A stretch of DNA of 64,000 bases from Escallonia rubra (GCA_033065855.1 JAVXUO010000560.1:62001-126000), one strand, 5' to 3'; positions 21,596 to 34,387 are shown, numbered from the stretch's first letter. Program-made: numbers and translations. The notes: generated by a model from the letters alone, not told the origin.

Positions 21596-21927
21596 ATTTC
21601 TAAAAGAAGTTGTCCACTTCCATAGTTGGATACCATGTACAAACATCCGCCACGATGATTGATCCAATACGTCTAGGGTGGGGTTATTTCATAATGTCAT
21701 TCGGGCTAGCTTAAACAGAGAAGTCAAAAATTTGTGGGCACCAAGTGGGAAGTAACAGAAAAATAAATAAAAAGAAGTAAAAAATAGCAATGTTCTTGTT
21801 TCATGGCACAATAAATAAAGGTATGGTTACTTCTGGTCCCTCTATTTCATATATGGCTATGCATTTCTAAATTGATTAATGCCAAGAAAGGAATTTCGTA
21901 GTATACGTGGATGTGCTATGAAAGGTA
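21596..21927 (+). other. 3' flank of the BAHD gene
   Basis: Untranslated and flanking sequence. AATAAATAAA-like polyadenylation signals occur at about 21760-21770 and 21808-21816. The first 100 bases are also found, split by an insertion, after the BAHD fragment at 44159. Confidence 0.6.
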
Positions 21928-22350
21928 AACTACAAGAGAAAACACTTTTAGCGTCGGACAGTTCCGTTGGTAAAGACTTTTAACGACGGACCGTTCATCG
22001 CTAAAAGTCCGTGGGTAAAAACCTCGTCGCTAAAAGATTAACGACGGAATTTATTGATCCGTCGGCAAAAATAAAGTTTTTATTGACGAAATTAATTACT
22101 TTTTAGTGACGGAATTTTCCGTCGCTAAAGATATTTTATATATTTTGTCTAATATCTAAATTTTTTAGAAATTGTTTTTAAAAAACTTTAGACAACGGAA
22201 TTTCCGTCGCTAAAAGTCCACCACAAAAGTATTTTAGGATGATTTGTCGCTAAAAATATTTCTCTAAAAACGTTTATTGATATGTAAAAGAACTTTTAGC
22301 GACATAATTCCGTCGCTAAAAAAAAAGGCTATTTTGTATTTCTTGTTAAC
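21928..22350. mobile_element. Small non-autonomous CACTA derivative, about 420 bp
   Basis: The left end AACTACAAGAGAAAAC and right end TTTCTTGTTAAC are degraded versions of CACTACAAGAAAA and its complement. Between them are about ten copies, in both orientations, of the TTTAGCGACGGAA core also seen near 2560-2933. There is no coding capacity. Flanking triplets (GTA / TTT) do not match, consistent with decay. Confidence 0.65.
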
Positions 22351-22752
22351 TTTTATAAATTCTAACCTGCTTCAAACGATTAACCTTAACCAATAACAAT
22401 TTAATTCTTTAAACTAGGATTCATCCTTTACTAAATTCCAAGTAATACAATTAGAATTAAATCATATACACCATCAACTAACACTCAATACAACAAAGTA
22501 CATGTTCACTAAATACGATAGATCATATCGTACAAATCCCAAAAGCAAAATTGAAACTAAAAAAACATAAATCAAGATCCTTGCTCTCCGAAGCCTGCAC
22601 AATATTTCTATATCCACAGTTGTTGCTTGTTTCTCTTTGTCCATCAGAACCTGAAAAGGAAGATCAGTTGTACAAATTCGTTTACAATGAACAAAATGAA
22701 TAGAAGAAAACCACATAAACAGCTTCTGTGCACCACATAATCAGTCAAGATT
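22351..22752. other. Intergenic, nothing recognised
   Basis: AT-rich sequence between two CACTA-type elements. Only short incidental frames are present. Confidence 0.5.
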
Positions 22753-22769
22753 CACTACAAGAAAAACCA

Positions 22770-23215
22770 GCTATGCCTACGGTATAGTACCGTAGGGATA
22801 GCTGCCAAGAACCGTAGGCATAGCCTATCCCTACGGTACTATACTGTAGCCGTAAGTGGCGATGCCCTAGATCTATGCCTACGGCTTTGAATGATATCCC
22901 TACGGTTATGCCGTAGCCTATATACCTATGCCGAATTCGTGTTAATCCACTTATAACGACGGTTTTTTGGAAGATTAGCCTATGGTATAACCGTAGGAAT
23001 AAGTTTTACTTTTGAATGCTATGCCTACGGGCAATACCGTAGGGATATGCTTACCCTATAGGTTAAGCTATACCCTACGATACGTACCGTAGGCTAAGGT
23101 TAAACCATGGCCATTTTTTTAAGCCTTTCCCTACGGTTTAAACCGTAGGGATTAATGCCTAGGAAATAGAACACATACCTTTACCTATGGTTTATACCGT
23201 AGGTACATGTGCTCT
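22770..23215. repeat. Left subterminal repeats of the CACTA element
   Basis: Roughly a dozen inverted copies of a TACCGTAGGGATA / TATGCCTACGGTA core, often as immediate inverted pairs. These are the expected binding sites of the element's TNP1-like protein. The core differs from that of the elements at 2560 and 21928, so this is a separate family. Confidence 0.85.
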
Positions 23216-23408
23216 TTTTGTTTTTTTTTCTTCTTCTAATCGAATGTTGGATCTTGTTTCATCACAATAACCTGCAAATACAATTGAAATATCATAAACA
23301 TGTTCTGCAACTGAAATATTATAAAGATGTTTTCAATTGCATAAATAGTGCAATGTTATATAACAATAATTTGTGCACCAAATTCCATACAAAATCGTCA
23401 ATGTCAAT

Positions 23409-23584
23409 ACTTAATTTCAAAAGCTATCTCCATATCATATTCTTGTCCTAACACTTAATTTCAAAAGCTATCTCCATATCATATTCCTATCCTAGCACTT
23501 AATTTCAAAAGCTATCTCCATATCAGATTCCTGTCTTAGCACTTAATTTCAAAAGCTATCTCCATATCATAATCCTGTCCAAGC
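23409..23584. repeat. 44-bp tandem repeat, four copies
   Basis: ACTTAATTTCAAAAGCTATC starts each unit at 23409, 23453, 23497 and 23541, a regular 44-bp period with few substitutions. Confidence 0.92.
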
Positions 23585-23774
23585 TGGTACTATATACATC
23601 CACCCACGTTAGTTGCGAACCACGAGCAACTCATGGGAACTAGTCCTCATTCGCAAGGCTTGCATCTTGCTCCTCGCCATCATAACCATCCTACGAAATG
23701 AAACAAAGCATCATCAATGACTGAGAGGTTGTACCAAATAATTGGAGTTATATTTTAAGTTAAGGAGATATATA

Positions 23775-24300
23775 TTGTAATCATCCCTAATTAGCAGGCA
23801 AGGCATGTGCATCGTAAACATTCAATCAACAAAAGCTAGTAGAAGCAAGCACATTATGCTAATATTTGCAAAGAGCAAACAAATATAAGAACAAGGGGAT
23901 GATCTTTGCAAGTGGAAAACACTGATTTGGACTCTCTTAAACTTATCATATAATGACATTATCAGGTCATCCCACTAGCTTGGCACGCTCTAACTATTGA
24001 GCAATACCAAGTCAAAATATTCCTTCCATGTACACACCTTCCCCGATAACTTAAAAGGTCCAGGTAAATCATAGCTGAGAGCGTCGTAAGAAAAACACAA
24101 ACACTACAACCCGGCAGGAATTGACAATTAAAACCAATTCCATGGCTTTACCTCTAACCAGATACAACTAGTTATATTATAAGTATCCCTAATTCGCAGG
24201 CACGACATGTGCGTCATCAACAGTCAATCAACAAAAGCATTGTAAGAGCAAGCACATTCTGTAAATATTTCCAAAAAGGAAGCAGAAATAAGAAATGGGT
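23775..24300. repeat. About 125-bp direct repeat pair inside the CACTA element
   Basis: The segment at about 23775-23900 (ATCCCTAATTAGCAGGCAAG...) recurs at about 24175-24300 (ATCCCTAATTCGCAGGCACG...) with moderate divergence. This is an internal duplication with a 400-bp offset. The rest of the interval is non-coding. Confidence 0.75.
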
Positions 24301-24439
24301 GGGGTGCACAACAAAATGGTTTTCCCCCTCCATATCTAGTACTTAGGGGCTGCTATCACTAGTTACACCTTATTTGCTACTGTTAATCTTAAGCATAAAC
24401 AATTCTGGTGTTGTTGAGAGATAATGGAAACAACAAATG

Positions 24440-27357
24440 TCACAGTCGTTCATAAAGTTTAAAAGCAAGAAAAGAATAAGTGATGAATCTTGCCTGACCA
24501 TTGAAAGGCCTCAAATTTTGGCTTTGGGTTTGCATAAAATTGGCCTCAAACTCATCCATCTTAGACTTGAACTCTTCCATATTAGACTTCATTCTATTGA
24601 ATTCTGCAGGTTGAGACTTCATGGTATTAAATTCTTCTAGCTGTGACTTCGTGTTGTGAAGTTCTTCTACTTGAGACTTTATAACATCAACTTCAGCCAC
24701 TCTCTCTCTTAGCATAACGAGCTCTTCCATAATGCTTGGAGTAGGCTCGACACTAATCCTTTTGTTTGTGCCAAAGATGTTTGTAATGTTGGCTCCCAAA
24801 CTCATGCAACGAACTCTGCCATGGCCGTCTTTTCCACAAGTTTGTGAAAGTATATCATCGCGGCCGGTAGCAAGTATATTGCTTTCATCCCCGGATATTG
24901 CAGCGGCATCTTGTTTCCTCTTGATCTCATCATACAAGAGAAAAATCATGTTTTGTCAAGTAACCAAAGGCCTAATTGTGCCAACTATATATAGATGTCA
25001 CGTTGCCAACGTTGTTCCAATAAATGTACAACACCATAAATTGTTTCCTAAAAAGAAGCGACCCCTCGGCATAATCCTCTAGCTAATCAATCGACTTAAG
25101 ACTCCAACCGATTCAGCACAATAAGTAAATTGTATGGTCAGACCATGTCAACGTTTAATTAAACGTTACATATTACAAGTAGAGACGGTGCCAAACATAG
25201 AATAGGTTCTAAGTACTATTAAACAAAACCAAATTCACAAGGAGACTAGTCTAATAGCCTAGTAATAAATGCTTCTCTTTTTTCTAAGCAAGGTTTCCGG
25301 TTAGAGTTACATATCGGGCAAGATATTATAGGCAAGGAAATTTTATAATTGCAACCACAAAGAAGATGTATAATATAATAGCTTATGATAGTACTCTACC
25401 AGATATTATAGGCAAGGCACATAACAAAATTATTTTAGCCTACAACCTTAATCTTAGAGGTTTAAAGGTTGATATTTGTAAAATCCATTTCTTTCTATGG
25501 CCATAAAAAGAAATGAAATATATCAGTATGTAAATGAACACACAAACATCTAACTTGATTTGTGTATGCATTGATATGCGGATAATTTGAATGTAGAGAA
25601 GGGAGGGAGGAGGCTGGGTGAGGAGGCATGGAGTTTAAGGAGAGAGACATGTCAAATATAATAGACAAAAAGAAGCAGATGGGAGTGAGATTGTAACATT
25701 GAATCATCACTATATTCAGTAGACAAGAAACCCTCTGAAAATTATTGAGTAGACAAGAAAGTCTCAAGAAAGACTGATGGCACCAACTAAATAACAAAGC
25801 TATAAAGAGTGATTTAAGGAGGTATGTAACTGCTACATTCCAATGTGCCATTTTGCCCTTTGTGGTGTTTTTTCGTCCATGCCTTGTCATTGGCATCAAC
25901 ATGTACGGTTCTGCGTGCTTGGCTGTTTCTATCTTCAGGAATTGATGCCATTCCACCATCACCCACTGTGTATACCCAACGGTTTTCATCATTGAGCATT
26001 GTCTATGAGTAGCTAGCTTAGATAAAATCACGTTTTTTGTTAATTTTTACGCACGAAAATAGAGAGGAAAAGAACCAAAAAAGAGTTTATCATATTGCTT
26101 ATTACAGTCTCCCATTAATTTCTGGTTTGTATGTGTCTATGTTACAAGGCTTTTGCTCCAGCCACTTCATAACATCAACACATGTTTAATGAGTTCAAAT
26201 CTTCCTGCATTCATGTAGCGATTTCGCAAAGTAGTGTAGCAAAAACTATGGTTGAAAGCCACATAAATGAAGAAGTTCAGATTGCAAGCAGACTTGAGAA
26301 GTGAATGCAGTCAAGGAAACTTGCACACTTTCATTTACATAACTAGGACTTACCAACTTTTCTTTTGCAGATTCTAGCACAGTCCCATCCTTGCAAGTGC
26401 GCGACACTACGTACATCTCAGTTCGAGAACAATTTTTTCCATCCTTCAAGAACTGCCAAGTAAAAAACAATAGAAAGAAGCACATGTCATTCACAAAATA
26501 TATACATGGCATATATTTTATGCATTTTAAATATTCTCACCAGTTCGTGGTGCTTCCTAGGGAAAGACTTTGAGCCAAGTGTATGCCCGATCAAGTTTCC
26601 CTTCCGGTTTTTTGAGTTTTGGACTGATTCTTTCTGTTTTTTGTATTTTCGTTAGTAGACGAGGCATCAAAATCACTTAAGTGTATTATCATAACTAATC
26701 ATTTACCTTTGCTTCACTAGTTAACCAATAGTTAACTAATGTCTCCCACTGGATTTTGTCCACCCTTAAGTCTTTCATATTGCTCAGGGATTTGGCTCGA
26801 TCATTCTCTATAAAATACTTCTGCTTTAAATCATACTTCCAACCTCTCCACATGTTGTCAAGCCTCTCAAATATTTGCTTTTTTGCCATCGGGTTGTCTG
26901 TTGTGTATTGTTTCTGCAAGCATAATGTAAGAGTCAAATAGAGCAAAACCAATATGGAATTTACATCATGATTATTCAACATAGTTGATGCATTAGTTAG
27001 TGCATGTGATTACCATTTAAAGGGTAAAATTGATGGACAATCAATTAGAAAAGCAGCATATAGGGAAGAGTTATGTGTTTCAAAGATTAAATATACCATT
27101 ATTTCAGCCCAAGCAACCTCCAGATCATCTTTAGTGAAATCAAAGAAGAAAGGTTTGTGGATCGGAAAGATATTGTGCTTTCGCGCTAAGGTTCCAAGCC
27201 ATGCAGTCATCTCTTTCACAGCACCAGTATACATTTGGCCTACATTGTTATACCCCACATACTTTTGAGTTTCTCTTGACCACACATTTGTGCACATAGT
27301 GGGTCCTCTAGCCTTCTTTCGCACTGAAAAAATGTAATTTACTTCAACACAAAGCAA
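24440..27357 (-). CDS. TNP1-like protein of the CACTA element (Transposase_24 type), multi-exon
   Basis: Minus-strand exons inferred from splice signals: about 27330-27097 (GYNNVGQMYTGAVKEMTAWLG, ending in an ATG|GTATAT donor); 26913-26707 (207 bp; MWRGWKYDLKQKYF...WETLVNYW); 26633-26541 (93 bp; NSKNRKGNLIGHTLGSKSF, the family hallmark); 26452-26354 (99 bp; FLKDGKNCSRTEMYVVSRT); and a last exon about 24949-24470 with CGKDGHGRVRCMSLGANIT followed by a coiled coil built on repeated KSQ-x-EEFN-x-M heptad-like units. The three middle exons are multiples of three, join in phase 0 and have no stops. In En/Spm this protein binds subterminal repeats and helps excision. The first exon and any exons between 24950 and 26350 are uncertain. 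Confidence 0.65.
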
Positions 27358-28065
27358 GATTTCTTTGAATGGCTAATTTATTTGAGATTTCATGCAACAA
27401 ATGGTTAGAAAGTAAACTGCACTTACCCTAAAAAGAAAACATTTTTTCATCCATTGTGGTCCAACTGAACCTAGAATGAGCAGGAAACTTGGTATCGAAC
27501 TGAAATGATATGTAATTAGTATCTTTCGCTTGATGCAAGCAATTTAACATCAACCCATCGGTAACACCCAAGCCATTAGGCTCATTTTCCTACCATAAAT
27601 TGGTCTCTTTCCAGTTATATATGCCCCAGCTACTCCTAACTAGCTTAGATCAGCACTCGCATTTAAGAACACCCTTAATTCTAAGCACTGTATACCATAT
27701 AAAAACCAGATAATGAATCCAGAAGCACAAGTTGCAAGAGTACATTGAATTCAACAATAACTCAATTTCAAGAACCAAACCCAGGAACTATTTCAGGTCA
27801 AACTAATCTGGACATTGAAGTATAAGTGAACATAAAGACACAAATTACCAGATTATATCAGCACAATTAAACACCGAATGCTCAGTCGTGCAAAATGTTA
27901 AAAAAGTAAATAAAAACCATGCGTGCGCGCACACACTTTGTAGCGGTCCCGCTCCGTCTTAAATTACTCTTTGAATGTTTACCTTAATTATGTGTGAATT
28001 TGCTCTTTGACAATAACATGCAAATTAGTTCTGATTGTTATTCTTAGATATTTTGTTAGACAACA
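27358..28065 (-). other. Upstream part of the TNP1-like gene, exons not resolved
   Basis: Possible further exon near 27450-27510 on the minus strand (FPAHSRFSWTTMDEKMF). Otherwise AT-rich sequence with no recognisable gene. A GTGCGCGCAC run lies at about 27925-27935. Confidence 0.35.
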
Positions 28066-28237
28066 GAGAATGTACAAATTCTCGTAAGAGAATGTATAAT
28101 TTCTGATAAGAGAATGTACAAATTATCGTAAGAGAGTGTACGATATATCGTAAGAGAATGTACACATTATCATAAGAGAGTGTACGATTTCTCGTAAGAG
28201 AATGTACAAATTATCGTAATAGAGTGTACGACTTCAT
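28066..28237. repeat. 22-bp minisatellite, nearly eight copies
   Basis: Consecutive units of GAGAATGTACAAATTATCGTAA with substitutions, alternating GAGAATG and GAGAGTG starts, every 22 bp. Confidence 0.92.
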
Positions 28238-28519
28238 CAATGAAAGAAACCTTCACATAGAAAACACGATGTGTAAACTTATATCCCTGGAAAGAGTAAA
28301 TCACTCCAAACAAATGGTCTCAGAAATTGGCCAACATGGCCTTGGAGGAAAGTATTGGAACCATTGATGTTAAAAACTGTTCGAGGGTGCCAAACTAAGC
28401 GACAAGGGGGAGAAGTGATGCAAGGTGCGTGCCTCGAATCAACATACCCCAAGGAAGAGCAGCTTAAAGCTCTACAGCAACTGCAGCATAACGTGTGTTT
28501 ATCCAGTGTGTGCGGGCAT

Positions 28520-28660
28520 GCGTGGTGCTGAGTGTATTAATGTGTGTGAATGTGTGATGCGTGTGTGTGTAGGCTGCTCGGCAGCCATATATGAAAGTGT
28601 GTGTATTGCTGTGTGTGCTGTTATGTGTGTGTGATGCGTGTGCGTAGGTTGCTGGGCATT
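28520..28660. repeat. GT-rich degenerate simple repeat
   Basis: Interspersed GTGTGTG runs with two similar GATGCGTGTG...AGGCTGCTCGGCA / AGGTTGCTGGGCA segments. Open frames here arise from low complexity and are not believed. Confidence 0.75.
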
Positions 28661-30529
28661 AATCATACTGTCCCTCCATGCCACCAACATAAATGACTTT
28701 ATCTTCCCTCTTGTCCTACTCTTATGAGCAATGGATGGCTCTCCTTCTACGAGTCTTCTTCAAACGTGAGCTGTTGAACGGCTAGAGCATGAAGCTCAAT
28801 GATTTCAATGGCTGACCTTCTAGTTTTCACCACTTGGCTGCGTTTCGATATTCTGTGTTGCAGAGGTAATGGGTTGTCTTTCTGGTCTTTAGTGAAGCAT
28901 CGCTATCTTCTGCATCATGATCTATTTTCAAGTTTACCTCAAGGCTATAATTGGGCGGTTGGGTCAGGCGAAGGCTGTAATGCAAATACCAGGGTTTGGA
29001 CAGCAGCTAAGCCTAATTTGTAAATCTCTAGTGTTTTCAGTGCAAATTTTGGCAAACCTCTGGGTTTGGACAGCAACTAAGCCTACATGATGAATTTGCC
29101 AAAACAAAGATTATGGTCTAACCTTGCTGAGATGAACAGATTCTCGCAGTCAACAAAACATCCACGTAATGTCTGTAAACTGCAAGTACCTAGTGAGTGG
29201 TGACCTTCATTGCACACATGAAGGTCACAATATGTGCTCTGCTACAGCTCAAGTACCAGTTTAGTGATTAACCTCTTGCTTGTCTCTTAGTGTATGTTGT
29301 GAACAAGGAAAACCACAGAAAGCAAGGACTCAAACATCAATCCACCTCCGATTTTCTTGACCTTTCAAGCACACCACAAGCAGTTGAATGAGCTCTTGGG
29401 AGGCCCTGATAGACTGTACGGATAAGTTCACCGAGCTGATGATGCCAACTACTGTGTAAGTACTAATTAGTGTCCTCTGCCCTCTCTCCAAAACCTGCTA
29501 ATAATGTATTTAACTCCAACCTCTCTAAAAGGTTAAGACTAGTCACAGCTGCATACTCTTCGAAGGACCTAACCTTAAGCAGAAAGAGCTTGTGTTCACT
29601 TCGTCATTTACTAATAATGCTGCCTTTATGAGATGTGTCAGAGAAAGATGCAAGCATTAGCAATGGTCACATCTATGTCTTTAACCCAAAGCTTAAGAAG
29701 TGCAGGGGGTCACACTAGTGTGGAGCTAAACCAAAAAGTTCCCACCCAAAAGATTCTATATCCTTCAAGACAGAAGACAGTTTGTAACAACCCACTCTCA
29801 CGAAAAACATAAAGATTGAGAACGAAAAATAAATTTCATATAGTCTCCGCAAAGCAAAAATTGCAATCTCCATAGTTTAACATTGTCAATAAACTGAAAT
29901 TGACAAGTATATCTGTAATGGACTTAACAACTCATGTGTTGACTGAAAAAACCCCTAAAATATCCTCTAGAGTTCCTGAACTATTAATGGTGAATCAGGA
30001 GTAATAAAATCTAGAACATTCAGGAATCATTACATATATAAGAAGTAACATTAAAACCTGTGCTTGAACCCTCTTCATGTGTCGCTGAACCCTCGACTTG
30101 TGAATCATAGGCCTCCGTCGATGAACCATCAGTGTGTGAGTCTTGGTCTTCAGCCCGTGGTGTATCAGCCTCGGCATGTAACTATCGCCGTCGCCGTCCA
30201 GCCATGTGAAAAGAGTCTCTGCGTGTAGGGCAAGCATTAACTCAAGCACCAACTGAAAAGGTCGCATTATGCATATACAATGCATGCGCGTCTCATATAT
30301 TAACATGATACATCAAATAAAATTAACTCATTTCGCAAAATTCACATGAGCATAAAAGAAAAGAAACCCTTTGGCAGTATGCTTCATTGTTACAAAAAGG
30401 AACGTCTTTTTTCAACAATCATGACATTGATTCAAATAAGCAAGCGAAAACATAACGCAAATGAGTCTTAATCAGAAACACATGCATTTCTGAAACACTC
30501 GATCACTTATATGTAGAGATATAATCCTT
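28661..30529. other. Spacer between TNP1-like gene and TNP2
   Basis: No gene recognised. About 28950-29110 contains a repeated phrase (GGGTTTGGACAGCA-ACTAAGCCTA, twice). The stretch 29985-30080 is shared with 39633-39735 and marks the left side of the internal deletion described there. A short TNP2-like or spacer frame at 29995-30306 is not recognisable. Confidence 0.5.
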
Positions 30530-33500
30530 CTATTCATCGTCATCTTGATCTTGATCTTGATCTTGATCTTGATCTTGATCTTCATCATCAAAATCCTCAA
30601 CTAGATCTTGTTCATCTTGATCTTGATCTTCATCATCAAAATCACCATCCTCTTCAACATCTTCCTCAGAATTGATATTTTCTTCTTCCTCGTCATGAAG
30701 AAAAGCACCAATTATTCTCCTGCTACTTGGGTGACTGGAGTGTCCTCTCCTTTGTCTGTTCGGCACATCCCTTGTGTCAACTAACTCTCCTTCTACGTCA
30801 CTCCTAAGCCAAGTAATGTTGTCTATATCTACCTCTACAGCTTGTGGCAATGGACTTGAGTTCATAAGGGGCAAATCATTATCAATTTCAGGCTCTGCTT
30901 CAGCATTCTCACACAAGTCTCGGGGTTTTGTTCGTACTACAACACATCAACCATTATCCCTTTCATCATCAACGTAAAACACTTGTTCTACCTGAGAGGG
31001 AAATACAAACGGATCTGTCTGAAAGGCAAACCTTGTCTTGTTCACAAGAGTGTACCTGTAGCGATCAATCTTAATCCCTCTATCACGTGATTTAACGTCG
31101 TACCATCTACACTTAAACAACACCACCTTGCCAACCCCATAGTAATCTAACTCTAATATGCTTTCAAGAACACCAAAGTATTCCAAAAGTTGATCCACTG
31201 GATTCGTGTCTTTGGACGAGGAATGTCCACGGGTCATTGCAGTCATAAAAATGCCGATGTTTTGAGTTTTACGTTGCATCTCAAGGCTTTCCATATGAAA
31301 TCGGTACCCATTAACTAAGTAGCCCTTCCCTGTCTTGCATATATCATTTGGACCTCGTGCCAGGGCTTTAAGTTCTTTGGAGGCCCCATCTGCTGCGGAT
31401 TTAATCTGCGATTACAAATATATTAAGCTAAGGAAATCATATTATGATACATATATGTTTGCATATGGGACTAGCGATCAATATGTGTGTGATATGAATT
31501 AGAAATACTAAATCCTCACGTAATCACTAAACCACAACGAAAACTCTTTCTTTTGTGCGGTATCAACATCCCACTGCATCATTCTTTTATGCTTTCTCAT
31601 CCTTAGTTCATTAGTGTCTCTCCAAATCCTGCAACATGCATCCATCAACAAAGGGCAATGATATAGAGTAGATCGTTATGAGACATAAGTAAACAACACG
31701 TATGACCCCATTCTTACTTGATGTACTTCTCAACCTCATCACAGTTGGATAACACATACTGATGAGCCATCTCTTTGTCCTTACAATCAATTGGAATATG
31801 CAAAGGAGTCCCTAGAAAGCGACCTCTTTGTTCAAATACGGATAAGCTTTCCCTTTGTACAATGTATCCATCATTGTTTCTTCCGACTCAGTTCCAAGAA
31901 TCATCAACATCTCTTAAGTATCTTGAGCAAAATATAAGCCACTGTTCTGCAATATAGCCTTCTGCGATTGACCCTTCAAGATGACTTCTACATCTAATGT
32001 ACCCTTTAATCTTGTACACATACCTATATATATCGCATCAAAACATATTACCCCACAAATATCTGCAATTGTAAAAGAGAAACACTAGTAAAATAATCAT
32101 ATATAACCTAAAATCCAAACCTTTCAAAAGGGAACATCTGACGATATTTCACTGGACTAGCAAGCCTAGCTTTTTCAGCTAAGTGGATCGGTAAATGCAC
32201 CATTATATCAAAAAAGGATGGAGGAAATATCATCTCAAGACGACACATAATTTATGCTATCTTCTTGTTCAGCCGCTCAAAGTCTTCTACTCGGTAGTTT
32301 TTCGAGCACAAATCTCTAAAGTAATGGCACAGATCAATAACAACAGACCATACATGCGGCGCAAGTGACCCTCTAATTGCTAGTGGAAGTAGTTGTTGCA
32401 TCAATATGTGACAATCATGGCTTTTCAACCCCGAGATCTTACGCTCTTTGACATTGATGCATCTAGATATATTTGCCGAATAACCATCCGGAACCTTAAC
32501 ATTCTTCAACACTTCAAGAACTTTGGTTTTCTCATCCTTTGACATGGTAAAGCATGCAGCAGGCAATTCGTATTGATCCCCCGACGTGCCAATTGGTCTA
32601 GGATGTAATTCTGCCCTAAAATTCCTATCTTGCAAGTCAAGTCGAGATTTTAGATTATTCTTTGTCTTCCCCTTCAGACCTAATAATGTTCACATGAGGC
32701 TATCACAAATGTTTTTCTCAATATGCATTACGTCTAAATTGTGGCGATGGAGAAGGGTCTTCCAATATGACAATTCAAAGAAAATACTTTTTTTCCTCCA
32801 ATTATGAGTGGCAGCTTTGGGGACGGTGTGTTTAGTTTTCTTCCCAAAAGTGACATCAATGTCTTTTATCATTTCAGCTACATCAAAACCAGAAGGTACC
32901 ACATGAGCTTCCCTGAACTCACATTCTCCATTGAAACTTCGTTTATCACATCTAAATTTATGATCCAACTCTAGAAAAGAACGATGTGCATTATAACATT
33001 GTTTACCACGTATTCGTTCCGAGCACGTACTTCCTAGACAAGCTGGACAGGCTAACTTACCTTTGGTGCTCCATCCAAAAATCATGGCCAATGCCGGAAA
33101 GTCACTAATGGTCCATAAAATTGCTGCACTCATTGTGAATGTAGTCTTGGTAGCAGCATCATACGTTTCAACCCCAGCAAACAAGGCCTTAAGCTCAATA
33201 AATGGTCTTAAATAAACATCAATATCAGTACCCGGGGAAGTCGGTCCAGGTATCAACAATGGCATAATCATATTACAGTGCTTGATACACATTGACGGGG
33301 GTAAGTTGTAAACAACCATAGTCACCGGCCATATACTGTGATTCGAGCCGTGGGTGAAAAGATCCATACCGTCAGTTGACAAACCAAGCCTAATGTTGCG
33401 AAGGTCAGAAGCGAATGATGGGTGCATTTTATCGAAGTGTTTCCAAGCCAGAGAGTCAGCCGGATGGCGATTTACCCCGTCTTTTCGTCAATTTCTATCA

Positions 33501-34387
33501 TGCCATACCATATCAATTGATGTTTTGGGCGACATGTACATCCTTTGTAAAGCTTGAGTTAATGAAAAGTGCCGCAACTGTTTAACGGCAACTTTATGAC
33601 GTTTTGACTTATAGGTTTGAACTAAAGTCGTGTCACCTGGCTTTCTTTGTACCGTCTTCCACCTTGGTTCCTTACAAACTGAACAAGATCTCTTCTTGTT
33701 GTTCTCCTTCCAATATAACATGCAATCGTTTGGGCACACATCAATCTTTTCATAACTAAACCCCAAGTCTCCGATCAATTTTTTTGTTTCAGAATAGTTG
33801 GCTGGCTGTTGCTCTCCGGCAGGAATTATCACTCTTAATTTGTCTATCAACTTGTCAAATGACTTGTCACTCCACTTACTAGTACACTTCAAATTAAAAA
33901 GCCAAACAATGAAAGACAACTTAGTTTCTGACTTGCATCCTGGATACAATTGTCGGTTTGCTTCATTCATGTACTTCTCAAATTTTGCAGCCTTCGTGCA
34001 AGGATCATCTTGAAGTCAATTTCTAAGAACGTCGTAAACTAGTTCAGGCATTCTATCAACTTCAACTTCGTGTACAGGATCCCTGTTGTCAACATCATTC
34101 AAAGGCATGTTACCTTCACCTTGAAGCTTGCCGTGATTAACCTCACCATGATCTGTCCATATTCTATAGTGATTTGCAAATCCTCTCATAACTAAATGTT
34201 CCTCGACTATCTCCCGTTTCTGGAATAAACCATTGACACACCTCGTACAAGGACACAAAATCTCTCCAGAAGAAGTACCCACGTTACTGAATGCGAAATC
34301 AAGAAATCTATTAACACCTTGATGATAAGCTTGTGAGGCCTTTGGCAAGTTAAGCCATTCTTTGTCCATATAATTAGGTTCCTTCAT
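30530..34387 (-). pseudogene. TNP2: TNP2 transposase of the CACTA element, at least six nonsense codons
   Basis: Domains in minus-strand order: Transpos_assoc (KEWLNLPKASQAYHQGVNRF...CPCTRCVN) from 34387; Transposase_21 region with VCPNDCMLYWKENNKKRSC...CKEPRW (about 33700), NIRLGLSTDGMDLF and SDFPALAMIFGWSTKGKLAC (about 33080), ending HRHNLDVMHIEKNICDSL; DUF4218-like LKSHDCHILMQQLLPLAIRG (about 32400) and EGSIAEGYIAEQWLIFCSRY (about 31950); then DUF4216-like LDYYGVGKVVLFKCRWYDV (about 31110). It ends in a Gln/Asp-rich tail. TNP2 cuts the CACTA ends. In-frame stops at 34016, 33488, 32690, 32252, 31888 and 30947 (five TGA, one TAA) inactivate it; the frame is otherwise well kept, so decay is mostly by point mutation. 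Confidence 0.88.
30535..30640. repeat. GATCTT hexamer array coding an acidic Gln/Asp tail
   Basis: Two blocks of tandem ATCTTG hexamers separated by ATCATCAAAATC. On the minus strand they encode (Asp-Gln)n tracts at the end of TNP2. The length probably varies between copies through slippage. Confidence 0.85.

Noticed and set aside
24104..24122. CACTACAACCCGG as a second CACTA left end inside the large element
   Set aside because: Lacks the CACTACAAGAAAA continuation and any subterminal repeats to its right.
28425..28690. Cys/Val-rich and His/Thr-rich frames on opposite strands
   Set aside because: Products of a GT repeat.
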